A DNA stretch of 64,000 nt, from assembly GCF_002211365.1 (NCBI RefSeq), contig NZ_LOKZ01000012.1, positions 310,001-374,000 of the forward strand, in the 5' to 3' direction. The stretch comes from Rhizobium sp. R711 (GTDB lineage Bacteria; Pseudomonadota; Alphaproteobacteria; Rhizobiales; Rhizobiaceae). The stretch's first letter is position 1. Each line of letters begins with the position of its first letter. Below are positions 37,759-50,043 of the stretch, in pieces. The notes beneath the pieces are model-generated. The model saw only the letters and a list, made by a program, of their open reading frames with translations. It was not told where the DNA came from and made no database searches. A program made the position numbers and the translations under genes.

Positions 37759-38418
37759 TCAACGGGCGCCGAAGATCGCGGACCCGACGCGCACGCTGGT
37801 CGCCCCAAAGGCAACGGCCGTTTCATAGTCGCCAGACATTCCCATCGAGAGTTTCTCGACGCCGCAGTCCTTTGCAAGCTTCGCAAGCAACGCGAAATGT
37901 GGGCCGGGATTTTCATCCGCGGGCGGGATGCACATCAATCCCTCGACGGTGAGGCCGAGTTCGTCACGACAGAAAGCCACAAACATCACGACGTCGTCCG
38001 GCGCGATCCCAGCCTTCTGCGGTTCAAGCCCGGTGTTGACCTGAACATAGAGCCGAGGGGTCCTCGCTTGACGCTTCATCTCGTCCGCCAGGACACGGGC
38101 GATCTTTTCGCGGTCGATGGTTTCAATGACATCAAATAGCGCGACTGCCTCGGCCGCCTTGTTCGACTGCAATGGGCCGATGAGATGGAGTTCGATGCCT
38201 GGCGTTTCGGCTTTCAGTTCAGGCCATTTTCCCTGGCTTTCCTGAACCCTATTTTCCCCAAAGATCCGCTGCCCGGCCTGAAGCGCGGGGCGGATCGCGT
38301 CTGCGTCGAATGTCTTTGAAACGGCGACAAGCTGAACCGAACCGTCGGGCCGTCCGCCCCGTTGTTCAGCCACAGAGATACGCGAGCGCACATCGTTCAA
38401 TCGCTCTTCAAGTTCCAT
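37759..38418 (-). CDS. YggS/PROSC family PLP-binding homeostasis protein
   Basis: Single-domain PLP-binding protein of 219 residues that resembles the N-terminal barrel of alanine racemase; family members buffer PLP and affect amino-acid and keto-acid pools rather than having a clear catalytic activity. The PLP lysine lies in QLVAVSKTFDA (about residue 35). The motifs FGENRVQE (following the lysine), HLIGPLQSNK and LSMGMSGDYETAVAFGATSVRVGSAIFG are all present. I chose the ATG at 38418; a longer frame to 38496 exists without a ribosome site. The prpE start is 82 bases downstream on the same strand, so they may share a transcript. Confidence 0.93.
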   Translation of the reverse strand: MELEERLNDVRSRISVAEQRGGRPDGSVQLVAVSKTFDADAIRPALQAGQRIFGENRVQESQGKWPELKAETPGIELHLIGPLQSNKAAEAVALFDVIETIDREKIARVLADEMKRQARTPRLYVQVNTGLEPQKAGIAPDDVVMFVAFCRDELGLTVEGLMCIPPADENPGPHFALLAKLAKDCGVEKLSMGMSGDYETAVAFGATSVRVGSAIFGAR

Positions 38419-38618
38419 CACTCGCCCTCGACATGACCGCATGGGAAGATGGCCATGCACTAAACGCCCGGGCTGTGCTTGCCAAGGCCCACACACCGGA
38501 AATCTTGGCCGACAGATCGGGATCGGACGCTTGCCGCACCCGTAAAACTTGACGCTACGGTGGTTTCATGGTGAAGGTCACCACCAACTTCCCCTGATTT
38601 TTCGGAAATACGAATACC

Positions 38619-41249
38619 ATGGCAACCGAACGTTATAACCCGCGCGATGCTGAACCTCGCTGGCAGCAGAAATGGAACGAAGCGAAGGTCTTTGAGACCG
38701 ACAACAGCGATCCGCGCGAGAAGTATTACGTCCTCGAAATGTTTCCGTATCCATCCGGCCGCATCCACATGGGCCATGTGCGGAACTACGCAATGGGTGA
38801 TGTCGTAGCCCGCTACAAGCGCGCTCGCGGCTATAACGTGCTGCATCCCATGGGGTGGGACGCCTTTGGCATGCCGGCCGAGAATGCTGCCATGGAGCGC
38901 GGCGTGCATCCGGCATCCTGGACCTACCAGAATATCGCGTCAATGAAGTCCCAGTTGAAGGCGATGGGCCTCTCGCTGGACTGGAGCCGCGAATTCGCGA
39001 CCTGCGATGTCGCCTATTATCAGCACCAACAGCATCTCTTCCTGGACTTCCTCGAGAAAGGGCTCGTCTATCGCAAGCAGTCGAAGGTGAACTGGGATCC
39101 GGTCGACAATACGGTGCTCGCCAACGAACAGGTGATTGACGGACGCGGCTGGCGTTCCGGCGCACTGGTTGAGCAACGGGAATTGACGCAGTGGTTCTTC
39201 AAAATCACCGACTTCAGCCAGGATCTGCTCGAGGCGTTGGATACGCTTGATCAGTGGCCGGAAAAGGTTCGACTGATGCAGAAGAACTGGATCGGCCGCT
39301 CCGAGGGCATGATGCTGCGCTGGGAGATCGTGCAGGAGACAGCTCCAGCCGGAGAAACCGAGATCGAGGTCTACACGACACGGCCAGACACACTTTTCGG
39401 CGCGTCGTTCCTGGCGATCGCGGCCGACCATCCGCTGGCCAAGGATGCCGCCGCGAAGAATCCGACTATCGATTCCTTTTGCGAAGAATGCCGCCGCGCC
39501 GGAACCTCGCTTGCTGCGCTGGAAACTGCAGAGAAGAGGGGCATCGATACCGGCATTCGCGTCAGACATCCTCTCGACCCTTCGTGGGAGTTGCCAGTTT
39601 ACATCGCAAACTTTGTCCTTATGGACTACGGCACCGGTGCGATTTTCGGCTGCCCGTCCGGTGACCAGCGCGACCTCGATTTTGCGCGGAAGTACGGTTT
39701 GCCTGTAGTTCCAGTTGTCATGCCGGCAGATGGTGATGCTGCGACCTTCAGTGTCGGCGACGTCGCCTATGATGGCGACGGCGTCATGATCAACTCACGC
39801 TTCCTCGACGGAAAGTCCACCAGCGAGGCGTTCGAAATCGTCGCTGACCGTCTGTCATCGATGACGCTCGGTAATGCTTCACAAGGCGAGCGTAAGGTGA
39901 ACTTCCGCTTGCGCGATTGGGGCATCTCGCGTCAGCGCTATTGGGGTTGCCCGATCCCAGTGATCCATTGTGATGATTGTGGTGTCGTTCCCGTTCCAAA
40001 GAAGGACCTGCCGGTAAAGCTGCCGGAAGATGTAACCTTCGACCAGCCGGGCAATCCGCTTGATCGTCATCCGACCTGGCGGCATGTCGCTTGCCCGCAG
40101 TGCGGCAAGGACGCACGACGGGAAACCGATACGATGGATACTTTTGTCGACTCGAGCTGGTACTTCACGCGCTTCACGGCGCCTTGGGAAACCAAGCCGA
40201 CCGACCCGAGCGCTGCCAATCGGTGGCTGCCGGTCGATCAGTACATTGGCGGCATCGAGCACGCGATCCTGCACCTCCTCTATTCCCGCTTCTTCACTCG
40301 GGCGATGCGCGAGACAGGCCACGTCGACGCCAAGGAGCCATTCAAGGGTCTTTTCACGCAGGGTATGGTCGTGCACGAGACATACAGCCGCGGCACGGGT
40401 ATGAGCCGCGAGTGGGTCGCACCGGCGGACATTCGCATCGAGGAACTGGAAGGGAAACGGCGCGCCTATCACCTCTCCAACGGCGAGGAAGTCGCGATCG
40501 GATCGATCGAGAAGATGTCGAAGTCGAAGAAGAATGTCGTCGATCCGGACGATATCATCGCTTCTTACGGCGCGGACACCGCCCGTTTCTTCGTGCTTTC
40601 GGATTCGCCGCCGGAGCGCGACGTCATCTGGTCGGAAGCAGGCGTCGAAGGCGCTCACCGGTTCACGCAGCGACTGTGGCGTCTGATTGCCGAGGCATCG
40701 GATAATCTGCGAGAAGTGGTGCCGACTCCGGCTAAGGATGGGGAAGCTCAGGCTATTTCGCAAATCGCGCACAAGACTCTGAAGGCGGTCCAGAACGACT
40801 ACGATCGTCTCTGGTTCAACAAGGCTGTTGCGCGGATCTACGAGCTCGTCAACGCATTGGCCTCACCCTTGACCCGCGTCGCCGCAGGTGAGGGCGATAT
40901 GGCGTATCGCGCCGCCGTGCGCAACGCCGCGGAGATCCTTATTCAGCTGGTAGCACCGATGACGCCACATCTGGCCGAAGAGTGCTGGGCAGTGCTGGGT
41001 AACGACGGTTTGCTGGCGCACACCGATTGGCCACGTTATGACGAGGGCCTTGTCGTTGAAAACGATGTGGTTTTGCCGGTTCAGATCAACGGCAAGAAGC
41101 GCGCCGAATTGACAATTTCTCGCGACGCAGATCAGAATGCCGTTACCGAAGGTGTGCTCGCATTGGATGATGTCAAGAAGGCTCTGAACGGTCAGACGCC
41201 TAAGAAGATCATCGTGGTTCCGCAAAGGATTGTGAACATTGTCGTTTGA
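38619..41249 (+). CDS. leuS: Leucyl-tRNA synthetase
   Basis: Class Ia aminoacyl-tRNA synthetase charging tRNA-Leu. The product has 876 residues, as usual. The HIGH-type motif is HMGH near residue 50 ([14 protein letters not shown]), the editing (CP1) domain covers about residues 220-430, and the KMSKS motif is complete near 633 (EKMSKSKK). Cysteine pairs CDDC and CPQC near 450-495 look like a zinc ribbon insertion. The anticodon-binding domain follows, and the C-terminal domain ends [13 protein letters not shown]. The lptE frame starts within the last codons, so leuS, lptE and holA form an operon. A possible -35 element TTGACG lies at 38549. Confidence 0.98.
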   Translation: MATERYNPRDAEPRWQQKWNEAKVFETDNSDPREKYYVLEMFPYPSGRIHMGHVRNYAMGDVVARYKRARGYNVLHPMGWDAFGMPAENAAMERGVHPASWTYQNIASMKSQLKAMGLSLDWSREFATCDVAYYQHQQHLFLDFLEKGLVYRKQSKVNWDPVDNTVLANEQVIDGRGWRSGALVEQRELTQWFFKITDFSQDLLEALDTLDQWPEKVRLMQKNWIGRSEGMMLRWEIVQETAPAGETEIEVYTTRPDTLFGASFLAIAADHPLAKDAAAKNPTIDSFCEECRRAGTSLAALETAEKRGIDTGIRVRHPLDPSWELPVYIANFVLMDYGTGAIFGCPSGDQRDLDFARKYGLPVVPVVMPADGDAATFSVGDVAYDGDGVMINSRFLDGKSTSEAFEIVADRLSSMTLGNASQGERKVNFRLRDWGISRQRYWGCPIPVIHCDDCGVVPVPKKDLPVKLPEDVTFDQPGNPLDRHPTWRHVACPQCGKDARRETDTMDTFVDSSWYFTRFTAPWETKPTDPSAANRWLPVDQYIGGIEHAILHLLYSRFFTRAMRETGHVDAKEPFKGLFTQGMVVHETYSRGTGMSREWVAPADIRIEELEGKRRAYHLSNGEEVAIGSIEKMSKSKKNVVDPDDIIASYGADTARFFVLSDSPPERDVIWSEAGVEGAHRFTQRLWRLIAEASDNLREVVPTPAKDGEAQAISQIAHKTLKAVQNDYDRLWFNKAVARIYELVNALASPLTRVAAGEGDMAYRAAVRNAAEILIQLVAPMTPHLAEECWAVLGNDGLLAHTDWPRYDEGLVVENDVVLPVQINGKKRAELTISRDADQNAVTEGVLALDDVKKALNGQTPKKIIVVPQRIVNIVV

Positions 41250-41760
41250 TATCGCTTTTAAGCTGCTACGCGGCTCGGGCATGGCCGCAATCGTTGCATC
41301 CACGGCCTTTCTTGCATCCTGCCAGGTTCGCCCTCTTTATTCCGAAAGCTCCGGCGTCGCGGGTAAACTCGCGTCTGTCGGCTTCTCGGAAGCGACGGGC
41401 CGCGTCGAGCAAGAAGTTCGCAATCGACTGATCTTCATCGCTTCACGCGGTGGTGGCGAGCCCGAGAACCCAGATTATAAGGTCGAACTCAGTGTTCGAT
41501 CAAACGTCATCAGCACTCTGCTTGTCGCGTCATCAGATGAGTCTCTGGCCGGACGCGCGACTGTCAGCGTTGACTACACTCTGAAATCGACGAAGGATGG
41601 CCACGTCATCAAGGCCGGCAATCGCTATGCGACGGCCCTGCTTGACTTTCCAGGCCAGGAGTTTGCCAAGCAGCGCGCCATCCGCGACGCCGAGAACCGC
41701 GCCGCACGGCAGGCTGCCGAATTTGTTGGTGCCGATATTGCGGCTGCGCTTGGCCGCTAA
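41239..41760 (+). CDS. lptE: LPS-assembly lipoprotein LptE
   Basis: Outer-membrane lipoprotein that plugs the LptD barrel and helps insert lipopolysaccharide. The product has 173 residues from a TTG at 41239 that overlaps leuS by 11 bases; the next in-frame ATG (41281) would also give a lipoprotein signal but a very short n-region. The lipobox is LASC with C29 as the lipidated residue, after a hydrophobic stretch [10 protein letters not shown]. The mature part starts QVRPLYSE, typical of rhizobial LptE, and shows the alternating beta/alpha pattern of the family. The coupling to leuS and holA is a well-known proteobacterial order. Confidence 0.9.
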   Translation: MSFDIAFKLLRGSGMAAIVASTAFLASCQVRPLYSESSGVAGKLASVGFSEATGRVEQEVRNRLIFIASRGGGEPENPDYKVELSVRSNVISTLLVASSDESLAGRATVSVDYTLKSTKDGHVIKAGNRYATALLDFPGQEFAKQRAIRDAENRAARQAAEFVGADIAAALGR

Positions 41761-41772
41761 GGAGCGGATTGT

Positions 41773-42807
41773 ATGGCGGAGATCAAATCGCACGAGTTTG
41801 AGAGCTTTCTTGAGCGGTCCGCCCGCAACTACCGCCTCTTCGTAATCTATGGACCGGATCGTGGCCTTGTATCGGAGCGCGCTGCCTTGCTTGCCGGCAA
41901 GACAGGCGTTTCGCTGGAAGACCCATTTTCACTGATCAAGCTCGATATCGCCGACTTGCAGCGAGACCAGGGCCGGCTCTTGGACGAGGCTGGGGCGATC
42001 GGTCTTTTCGGGGGCGATAAGCTTATCTGGATCCGGGGAGCCGCCAACGAAAAATATCTTGCGGATTCCCTGCAGGCTCTTTCGGCGAGCACGCCGGAGG
42101 GCACATTTGTCATCATCGAGGCTGGGGACCTCAAGAAGGGCTCGCTCCTGCGCAAAGGCGCCGAGACCGCCCGCAATGTCATGGCGATACCTTGCTACTC
42201 CGACGATGCGCGCGCGCTTAACAGCTTGATAGACGGTGAACTTTCAAGCGCCGGTCTCGGCATCACGCCAGCTGCGCGCCAGGCCTTGCTGGAGCTTATT
42301 GGTGGGGACCGGATTGCCTCTCGCAACGAACTTAGAAAGCTCGTACTCTACTGCCGCGGTAAGTCGACGATAGAAGAGCACCAGGTTACGGAAATTATAG
42401 GCGACGCCAGCGCAATTTCGGTGGATGACGCCGTCGATGCGGTGCTGAGCGGCAATCCAACCAGCTTCCTGCACGCGATGCAGAAGATCATGTCGTCCAA
42501 GACTGCCGTGTTTCTCGTTATCCAGGCCTGTCTGAAGCAATTTCAGTTGCTGGATGCCATGAAGACCGAAATGCAAGAAAAGCGATTGCCGTCCGCGCAA
42601 GTCATGCAGACGCTCGGCCGTCATCTGCATTTTCGACGAAAGCCAATTATCGAACAAGCACTTCGAACTTGGTCTACAGAGGCCATAGCACGAGAAGCCA
42701 ATCGTCTGCAGGCCGCCATCTTGCAGACCCGCAAGCGTGCGTCCCTCGAAGACAGTATCGCGCTCCAAACACTACTTTCAACCACACTGCAGTCGGCGCG
42801 CCGGTAG
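41773..42807 (+). CDS. holA: DNA polymerase III delta subunit
   Basis: Clamp-loader subunit that opens the beta sliding clamp during replication. The product has 344 residues, the usual length for HolA. The N-terminal Rossmann-like region (FVIYGPDRGLVSERAALL at about 18-35), a middle lid region and a helical C-terminal collar (from about 215, SVDDAVDAVLSGN) follow the family. An AAGGAG site precedes the ATG, 12 bases after the lptE stop. The gene converges on parB with only 9 bases between stops, leaving no room for a stand-alone terminator. Its position links replication machinery to the parAB/origin region. Confidence 0.94.
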   Translation: MAEIKSHEFESFLERSARNYRLFVIYGPDRGLVSERAALLAGKTGVSLEDPFSLIKLDIADLQRDQGRLLDEAGAIGLFGGDKLIWIRGAANEKYLADSLQALSASTPEGTFVIIEAGDLKKGSLLRKGAETARNVMAIPCYSDDARALNSLIDGELSSAGLGITPAARQALLELIGGDRIASRNELRKLVLYCRGKSTIEEHQVTEIIGDASAISVDDAVDAVLSGNPTSFLHAMQKIMSSKTAVFLVIQACLKQFQLLDAMKTEMQEKRLPSAQVMQTLGRHLHFRRKPIIEQALRTWSTEAIAREANRLQAAILQTRKRASLEDSIALQTLLSTTLQSARR

Positions 42808-42816
42808 CGTTTCCCT

Positions 42817-43701
42817 TCAGCGGCGCTCGAGAAGACGGCAGATTTCCTCCAGCTGCTCCAACGACTTATAGGATATTCTGATCTGACCGCCGCTTGCTTT
42901 GTGATTGATCGTCACATCAAGACCGAGTGCATCGGTTAGGGTGCGTTCCAAGGCCAACGTATCTGAATCCTTCTGATCCTTTTGATGCGCCAAGGGTCTC
43001 GGCTCGGACTGAGCCTTGATATCATTTTGAGCCAAACGTTCGGCGTCACGTACCGACATGCCCTTTGATACGATCGTTCGGGCGAGGGCGGCCGGATCAG
43101 AGGTCGGCACCAAAGCGCGGGCATGACCGGCCGAAAGGCTTCCAGCGGCCAAGAGATCTCGGACAGGCTCCGGCAGCTTCAGAAGCCGCAACGAGTTCGC
43201 CACATGGCTGCGGCTCTTGCCGATGATTTCACCGAGATCGTTCTGGGTATAGCCGTATTCCGCGATGAGTTGCTCATAGCCGAGCGCCTCTTCCAGCGGA
43301 TTGAGATCGGCGCGCTGAACGTTTTCAACGATCGCAATTTCGAGAGCGGTCTTGTCATCGACATCGCGCACGATCACGGGAATCTCGACGAGGCCGGCAA
43401 GCTGCGCCGCACGCCACCGTCTTTCGCCGGCTATGATCTCGTACTGGTTGGTCGCCAGAGTCCGGACGACAACGGGCTGAACGATGCCGTGTTGCCGAAT
43501 AGAACTTGCAAGCTCGTGCAATTCGCCATCATCGAAGAACCGCCGAGGGTTGCGCGGATTACGACTGACGAACTCGATCGGCACCATTTGATCGGCGCTT
43601 ACTCCGCGACTGGGCGCGTCAACAGGCATCGGCTGATCCATCTCACCGATCAATGCGGCCAGACCGCGCCCAAGTCTTCTTTTCGAGACGTCATCGTTCA
43701 T
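42817..43701 (-). CDS. parB: Chromosome-partitioning protein ParB
   Basis: CTP-dependent DNA-sliding clamp that loads at parS sites and spreads to form the origin-proximal partition complex. The product has 294 residues. The N-terminal tail RRLGRGLAALIGEM is the usual ParA-interacting segment. The CTP/ParB domain contains GERRWRAAQLAG and the helix-turn-helix contains NDLGEIIGKSRSHVANSLRLL. The C-terminal dimerisation leucine zipper ends LEQLEEICRLLERR. It lies 28 bases downstream of parA in the same operon. Five candidate parS sites are in this window (see the parS entries). Confidence 0.97.
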   Translation of the reverse strand: MNDDVSKRRLGRGLAALIGEMDQPMPVDAPSRGVSADQMVPIEFVSRNPRNPRRFFDDGELHELASSIRQHGIVQPVVVRTLATNQYEIIAGERRWRAAQLAGLVEIPVIVRDVDDKTALEIAIVENVQRADLNPLEEALGYEQLIAEYGYTQNDLGEIIGKSRSHVANSLRLLKLPEPVRDLLAAGSLSAGHARALVPTSDPAALARTIVSKGMSVRDAERLAQNDIKAQSEPRPLAHQKDQKDSDTLALERTLTDALGLDVTINHKASGGQIRISYKSLEQLEEICRLLERR

Positions 43702-43729
43702 GTCTTAACTCGCCATTATCTCTTTCAAA

Positions 43730-44524
43730 TCACGCCGCAAGACGTTGACGTTCGCGTTGAATAACCTCCGACGCCAGCTGGAGATATGCCTGACTCCCTG
43801 CGCACTTCAGATCGTAGAGAATCGCCGGCTTGCCGTAGGACGGTGCTTCCGACACGCGAACGTTCCGTGGAATCAACGTATGGTAGACTTTCTCGCCAAG
43901 ATGCGTACGGACATCGTTAACAACCTGTTGCGCCAGATTGTTGCGGGAATCGAACATCGTCAGCACGATCCCCTGGATATCAAGGTGGGGATTGACCGTG
44001 CGCCGCACCTGGTCGACGGTTTCTAGCAGCTGACTCAGGCCCTCCAGCGCAAAAAACTCGCACTGCAGCGGCACAAGCACGGAATGCGCGGCTGCCATAG
44101 CGTTCATGGTGAGCAGATTGAAGGAGGGAGGGCAGTCCACGAGAATATAAGAAAAGCGAAAAGCCGCTTCCTTCGCCAGCGCCTTCTTCAACTTGAAAAC
44201 ACGATCGCTTTGACTCGCGATCTCCATCTCAATACCGAGGAGGTCCATCGTCGACGGCACGATATGGAGATTTGGAACGGCAGTTTCCTGCGACACCTCT
44301 TCAATTCCATAATCGCCCAGCAACAGATCATAGGAAGATAGCCGGCGATGCTTTCGGTCGATGCCTAGACCAGTACTGGCGTTTCCCTGAGGATCGAGAT
44401 CTACGATCAAGACCCGCTCACCGATTGCTGCAAGCGCCGTCGCTAAATTGATCGCCGTCGTGGTCTTACCGACGCCGCCCTTCTGATTTGCAATGGTGAT
44501 TATCCGATTTCGTTCGCCAGCCAT
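43730..44524 (-). CDS. parA: Chromosome-partitioning ATPase ParA
   Basis: Deviant Walker ATPase whose ATP-bound form binds DNA nonspecifically and pulls ParB-parS complexes apart. The product has 264 residues from the ATG at 44524; a TTG two codons upstream is a weaker start. The deviant Walker A (NQKGGVGKTTT, residues 13-23) with both K15 and K20 is intact, as is Walker B (LIVDLDPQGNAS) and YILVDCPPSFNLL. It has no long N-terminal helix-turn-helix, so it is the chromosomal (type Soj) form rather than a plasmid RepA-like partition protein. It begins 17 bases after rsmG ends and precedes parB. Confidence 0.97.
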   Translation of the reverse strand: MAGERNRIITIANQKGGVGKTTTAINLATALAAIGERVLIVDLDPQGNASTGLGIDRKHRRLSSYDLLLGDYGIEEVSQETAVPNLHIVPSTMDLLGIEMEIASQSDRVFKLKKALAKEAAFRFSYILVDCPPSFNLLTMNAMAAAHSVLVPLQCEFFALEGLSQLLETVDQVRRTVNPHLDIQGIVLTMFDSRNNLAQQVVNDVRTHLGEKVYHTLIPRNVRVSEAPSYGKPAILYDLKCAGSQAYLQLASEVIQRERQRLAA

Positions 44525-44541
44525 AGCCAAAGCCCGATCTG

Positions 44542-45159
44542 TTAAGCCACGCGCTGGAGATTGAAGATTTCCAAAATGACAGAATCCTGCTCGACAGCGC
44601 TCATATGTTCTAACAGATCGAATCCCCAGCCACCATGCGCTTTATTGAGCTCGCTCCGGTAATCCCGGCCTTTATGAAGATAGGCGCGAAGTTTTGCGTT
44701 CCGTTTCGACCACGGTTCAATATAACCAAAGAGCTTCTCGAGATCAGCAAGCGCCCGCGCGGACACGAAATCACAATCTTCCACGATCGATGGAGCATCC
44801 TCGATCCGAACCGGGTGTACAGACCCTCTGCCGCCGGTTTCGCGGAGGGCCGTGCGCAGGAATGCTGCCTTCTTATGATTGCTCTCAACGAGATGAACCC
44901 ACCCCGCACCAAGCTCGGCCAACATGATAGCCGTGACAATCGCGGGAAAGCCACCTCCGCTGCCTAGATCGATCCAGCGAAGGGGGGTTGATTGGAGCTG
45001 GAAAATCTGAGCCGAATCGGCGATGTGGCGGTTCCACGCATCATCCAGGGTCGACGGCGCACTCAAGTTGATCGACCGCGCCCATTTTTGAAAGAGCGCC
45101 ACGAAATGTTCGAGACGCTCCTGTGTTTCACGTGAAACACGTCGACCGTTCAGTTGCAT
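44542..45159 (-). CDS. rsmG: 16S rRNA m7G527 methyltransferase RsmG (GidB)
   Basis: SAM-dependent methyltransferase that makes m7G527 of 16S rRNA, a site linked to streptomycin sensitivity. The product has 205 residues from the ATG at 45159; an upstream frame to 45216 would overlap mnmG and looks spurious. Motifs include [12 protein letters not shown] (SAM binding, about 68-79) and the surrounding family sequence [13 protein letters not shown]. The N-terminus reads [13 protein letters not shown] because the perfect parS site at 45124-45139 is part of the gene. It lies in the mnmE-mnmG-rsmG-parA-parB order typical of bacterial origin regions. Confidence 0.95.
   Translation of the reverse strand: MQLNGRRVSRETQERLEHFVALFQKWARSINLSAPSTLDDAWNRHIADSAQIFQLQSTPLRWIDLGSGGGFPAIVTAIMLAELGAGWVHLVESNHKKAAFLRTALRETGGRGSVHPVRIEDAPSIVEDCDFVSARALADLEKLFGYIEPWSKRNAKLRAYLHKGRDYRSELNKAHGGWGFDLLEHMSAVEQDSVILEIFNLQRVA
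45124..45139. promoter_or_regulatory. Perfect parS site inside the 5' end of rsmG
   Basis: TGTTTCACGTGAAACA, an exact match to the ParB-binding consensus. It encodes residues 8-12 (VSRET) of RsmG and lies about 600 bases upstream of the parA start. Confidence 0.93.
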
Positions 45160-45193
45160 TGTAGGACTCTCGCAGATTGCAATAAGATGATTT

Positions 45194-47068
45194 TCAGGCC
45201 GACGCCGCGACGTCAATCGCGTTGCGACGCAAGTGAACGAGCAGCAACGAAATAGCAGCGGGCGTCATGCCGTCAATCTTCGCCGCCTGTGCGACATTAA
45301 ACGGGCGCGCAACACGCAGCTTCTGCTTGAGTTCATTGGACAAGCCGGAGAGCGCGTTGAAGTTGAAGTCATCCGGTATTACACGATCTTCATCCCGCTT
45401 GACCTGCGCGATGTCGGCAGATTGCCGCTGCATGTAGACGGCGTAGCTCGCCTCAATCTCCAAGGCCTCAGCCACGCGACCGCCGATCTCTTCTAGCTCG
45501 GGCCAAATCCGCTCAAGATCCGCGAGACTAAAATCGGGGTAGGAAAGAAGATCATAAGCCGATCGGCGCTGGCCGTCCTGGTTGAGCTTCAAACGAAAGC
45601 CCGCAGCTTCACTTGGCGTCACTGAGAGTGACTTCAGTCTAGCGCGACCCGCGTCCAAAGCATCGCTGTATGCCTCAAAGCGATCACGGCGCTTGGAGGA
45701 AGCCGCTCCTATGCGCATCGCCAGAGGCGTTAGGCGGATATCCGCATTGTCAGCGCGCAGCGATAGGCGGTATTCGGCGCGAGAGGTGAACATCCGGTAC
45801 GGTTCGGCAACACCACGCGAGGTCAGATCGTCGACCATCACGCCGATATAGGAATCCGTTCTGCTGAAGCGGATCTCGTCCTGATCGCCGGAGAGCCGCG
45901 CCGCGTTAATACCGGCGACAAGGCCCTGCGCTGCTGCTTCTTCGTAGCCGGTGGTTCCATTGATCTGCCCGGCCAGAAAGAGGCCCGGCATCTTCTTGAC
46001 TTCAAGCGTTGGTTTCAACTCCCGCGGATCGACATGGTCGTATTCGATCGCATAACCAGGCTGCAGAATGACGACCCGTTCGAGGCCGGGAATCGTGCGA
46101 ATGAAGGCGTCTTGAATCTCGGCGGGCAGCGACGTCGAGATGCCGTTTGGATAGACCGTATCATCATCAAGTCCCTCCGGCTCAAGGAAGACCTGATGCC
46201 CGTCTCGTTCGCCAAATTTAACAAGCTTATCCTCAATCGACGGGCAGTAGCGGGGGCCGACGCCCTCGATTTGGCCGGAATACATGGCAGAGCGCTTTAG
46301 ATTCTCAACGATGATGCGATGAGTCGCCTCCGTTGTCCGTGTAACGCCGCAATCAATCTGCGGGTTCACGATGCGATCGGTCATGAAGGAAAAGGGAACC
46401 GGATCTTCATCAGCGCCCTGGCGGCCGACACTCTGCCAGTCGATGGTCGTCCCATCCAGTCGCGCCGGCGTCCCGGTCTTCAGACGTCCAAGACGCAGCC
46501 CAAAGTTCAGCAGTGTTTGAGAGAGGCCAACGGATGGTTCCTCGCCGACACGACCTGCTGGAATCTTTTGATCGCCGATATGAATGAGCCCTCGTAGGAA
46601 GGTGCCGGTCGTCAGCACGACCGACCCGCACGCCAGAATCCGGCTATCTTTCATAACAACGGCGGTAACTCGACCATCCCTTATCGACAGGTCAAACGCG
46701 TCGCCTTCCACCACGGTGAGATTTTGAATACCCTCAATCTCCGCGAGCATCGCTTGTCGATAGAGCTTACGATCTGCTTGCGTGCGTGGGCCGCGCACTG
46801 CTGGGCCTTTCTTCCGGTTCAGCATACGAAACTGGATGCCGGCCGCATCAGCGACGCGACCCATGAGCCCATCCATTGCGTCGATCTCTCGAACCAGGTG
46901 ACCTTTTCCAAGTCCACCAATTGCCGGATTGCAAGACATGACCCCGACGGTATCGCGTCGATGCGTCACCAGCGCTGTCTTGGCGCCAAGACGCGCGGCA
47001 GCGGCAGCGGCTTCGCATCCCGCATGCCCGCCGCCGATGACAATGACATCGAACCGTGAGGTAACCAT
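45194..47068 (-). CDS. mnmG: tRNA uridine-34 modification enzyme MnmG (GidA)
   Basis: FAD-dependent partner of MnmE in 5-carboxymethylaminomethyl modification of the wobble uridine of certain tRNAs. The product has 624 residues, normal for MnmG. The FAD dinucleotide motif [14 protein letters not shown] (residues 8-21) is complete, followed by [21 protein letters not shown] and the conserved [10 protein letters not shown] region. The C-terminal domain that binds MnmE and tRNA is intact. An AGGAGC ribosome site precedes the ATG. Upstream, the 107-base gap to mnmE contains two parS-like sites; rsmG follows 34 bases downstream. Confidence 0.98.
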   Translation of the reverse strand: MVTSRFDVIVIGGGHAGCEAAAAAARLGAKTALVTHRRDTVGVMSCNPAIGGLGKGHLVREIDAMDGLMGRVADAAGIQFRMLNRKKGPAVRGPRTQADRKLYRQAMLAEIEGIQNLTVVEGDAFDLSIRDGRVTAVVMKDSRILACGSVVLTTGTFLRGLIHIGDQKIPAGRVGEEPSVGLSQTLLNFGLRLGRLKTGTPARLDGTTIDWQSVGRQGADEDPVPFSFMTDRIVNPQIDCGVTRTTEATHRIIVENLKRSAMYSGQIEGVGPRYCPSIEDKLVKFGERDGHQVFLEPEGLDDDTVYPNGISTSLPAEIQDAFIRTIPGLERVVILQPGYAIEYDHVDPRELKPTLEVKKMPGLFLAGQINGTTGYEEAAAQGLVAGINAARLSGDQDEIRFSRTDSYIGVMVDDLTSRGVAEPYRMFTSRAEYRLSLRADNADIRLTPLAMRIGAASSKRRDRFEAYSDALDAGRARLKSLSVTPSEAAGFRLKLNQDGQRRSAYDLLSYPDFSLADLERIWPELEEIGGRVAEALEIEASYAVYMQRQSADIAQVKRDEDRVIPDDFNFNALSGLSNELKQKLRVARPFNVAQAAKIDGMTPAAISLLLVHLRRNAIDVAASA

Positions 47069-47123
47069 TCTTCAAGCTCCTGAGATGGTCAGGTGATGCG
47101 CGATGTTGTCAGGCGAGTCAAGG

Positions 47124-47139
47124 CGTTTCACGTGAAACC
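47124..47139. promoter_or_regulatory. parS-like site in the mnmG-mnmE gap (first)
   Basis: CGTTTCACGTGAAACC matches parS at 14 of 16 positions; only the outermost bases differ and the inner 14-bp palindrome GTTTCACGTGAAAC is intact. Confidence 0.75.
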
Positions 47140-47162
47140 TGACTGCCACGCCTGGGATCGGA

Positions 47163-47178
47163 CGTTTCACGTGAATCA
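47163..47178. promoter_or_regulatory. parS-like site in the mnmG-mnmE gap (second)
   Basis: CGTTTCACGTGAATCA, 14 of 16 to parS and centred 39 bases from the first. One half (TTTCACGTGAA) is intact; the last three bases overlap the mnmE stop. Confidence 0.6.
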
Positions 47179-48489
47179 TTTTCCGATACAAAATTCACCG
47201 AAGATCACATCAAGCAGGTTTTCGACATCAACACGTCCGGTTACGCGTCCTAAGGCATCGCCGGCAACACGGAGATCCTCGGCCCGCAAATCCAGACCGC
47301 GGCCCGGGGAAAGAAGGGATGCCTGTAAAGCCGCTAATGACCTTGAAAGCGCCTCTCTATGACGAGCGCGGCTCGGGATGGCCATCGATTGAGGCTGCAC
47401 TTTTGCCTTTAGACGCTGTACGATTAAGCCTCGAAGCGCCTCCAGTCCCACGCCGTCCTTGGTGGAAATGACGAGATCATATTGCCTCACGCTTCGACTT
47501 GGAAGATCGGATTTCGTGCCCACCAAAACCGCACCTTCAGGAGGCTCTTCCGTCACGCTGTCTATCGATAGGTCTTCGATAAAGATCAGCAGGTCCGCCT
47601 CTGTAATGATCTTCTCCGCACGGCGAATACCCTCACGTTCGACGATCTCATCGGTGTCTCGAAGACCAGCAGTATCGTAGAGTTTGACAAGGTACCCGTC
47701 CATGCTCAGGTCAACCTGCAGCACATCGCGGGTTGTACCAGCGATCTCGGTGACGATCGCAATATCGCGCCTGGCTAGGGCGTTCATAAGGCTAGACTTG
47801 CCGGCATTAGGCTTGCCGGCGATAACGACCTTGAAGCCATCGCGGATAATTTCGCCGGCCTCCAGCTGCTCGAGATGGCTGGCAAGCTCCTCTGTCAGGC
47901 GCGACACATCCGCCCAAACTTGATCCGAGACTGAACCCGGAACATCCTCCTCATCGGGAAAGTCCAGCTCAGCCTCGATCAGCGCACGGGCGCGGGTCAG
48001 TCTCTCTGACCAGCCATAGTAGATCGAGGACAGGCCTCCCGAGCTCTGCTCGACGGCCAAACGGCGCTGCATCTCCGTTTCGGCAGCGATAAGATCCGCC
48101 AGACCCTCGACCTCGATCAGATCCAGCTTTCCGTTTTCAAAGGCTCGCCGCGAGAATTCTCCCGGTGCGGCAGGTCGCAAATTCGGAAACGCAGCGAGTT
48201 CGCGGTGTAGGGCGTCGACAACCGCACGACCTCCGTGGAGATGCAGTTCCGCGACATTTTCGCCGGTAAAGGAATGCGGCGCCGGGAAGAGCAGGACGAG
48301 GCCGGTGTCAATCACCAGACCATTACGAGTCCGAATCGATCGTAATGTCGCCTGCCGCGGGGGCGGAAGGCTCCCAATCAGAGCGGCAAGAACAGCCGGA
48401 ACGTCCGCTCCGCTGATTCGCATGACGGCTAGACCAGCCGGTACAGCGCCACTCGACAGAGCGAATATCGTTTCCTTGTGGGGCAGCAT
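47176..48489 (-). CDS. mnmE: tRNA modification GTPase MnmE (TrmE)
   Basis: GTPase that works with MnmG on the wobble uridine, using a formyl-THF derived one-carbon unit. The product has 437 residues from the ATG at 48489; an in-frame upstream start at 48549 would overlap the rho terminator and lacks support. The N-terminal THF-binding domain is at about 1-120, the G domain has GKPNAGKSS (225-233), and [13 protein letters not shown] and GTKSDL follow. The C-terminal catalytic motif FCIGK is intact. A GGAGAAGG site precedes the start. The order rho-mnmE-mnmG is usual in Rhizobiales. Confidence 0.97.
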   Translation of the reverse strand: MLPHKETIFALSSGAVPAGLAVMRISGADVPAVLAALIGSLPPPRQATLRSIRTRNGLVIDTGLVLLFPAPHSFTGENVAELHLHGGRAVVDALHRELAAFPNLRPAAPGEFSRRAFENGKLDLIEVEGLADLIAAETEMQRRLAVEQSSGGLSSIYYGWSERLTRARALIEAELDFPDEEDVPGSVSDQVWADVSRLTEELASHLEQLEAGEIIRDGFKVVIAGKPNAGKSSLMNALARRDIAIVTEIAGTTRDVLQVDLSMDGYLVKLYDTAGLRDTDEIVEREGIRRAEKIITEADLLIFIEDLSIDSVTEEPPEGAVLVGTKSDLPSRSVRQYDLVISTKDGVGLEALRGLIVQRLKAKVQPQSMAIPSRARHREALSRSLAALQASLLSPGRGLDLRAEDLRVAGDALGRVTGRVDVENLLDVIFGEFCIGK

Positions 48490-48533
48490 CTTCCTTCTCC
48501 AGTTCAAGGCTGAAGGGAACGTTCGTTGAAATG

Positions 48534-48565
48534 ACAAAGCCGGCCACATCGGTGACCGGCTTTGT
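48534..48565 (-). terminator. Terminator hairpin between rho and mnmE
   Basis: Perfect 10-bp stem ACAAAGCCGG (48534-48543) / CCGGCTTTGT (48556-48565) with a 12-base loop. On the minus strand the T tract is short (GTCATTTC), so read-through is possible. Confidence 0.6.
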
Positions 48566-48584
48566 TGACGAATCCGCCTAAGGA

Positions 48585-49850
<1,266 letters not shown>

Positions 49851-50043
49851 GAAGTGACCATTACTCTTAAATTCTAGGGGGGAAGGCGATGTCGAGGGCT
49901 GTAATCGGTCCTGCGAAGGGATCGCAGACGATCGAACTTTACATACATGCCACCAGGATGAGGTGGAGCGAAAATAGCGAGTAAGGTTCACCACCGCAAG
50001 AGGGCTGCTTAAAATCAAGCAAATTTAACCGAACGACCTTTCA

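Noticed and set aside
45160..45216. Upstream extension of rsmG
   Set aside because: It would overlap mnmG; the ATG at 45159 fits family length.
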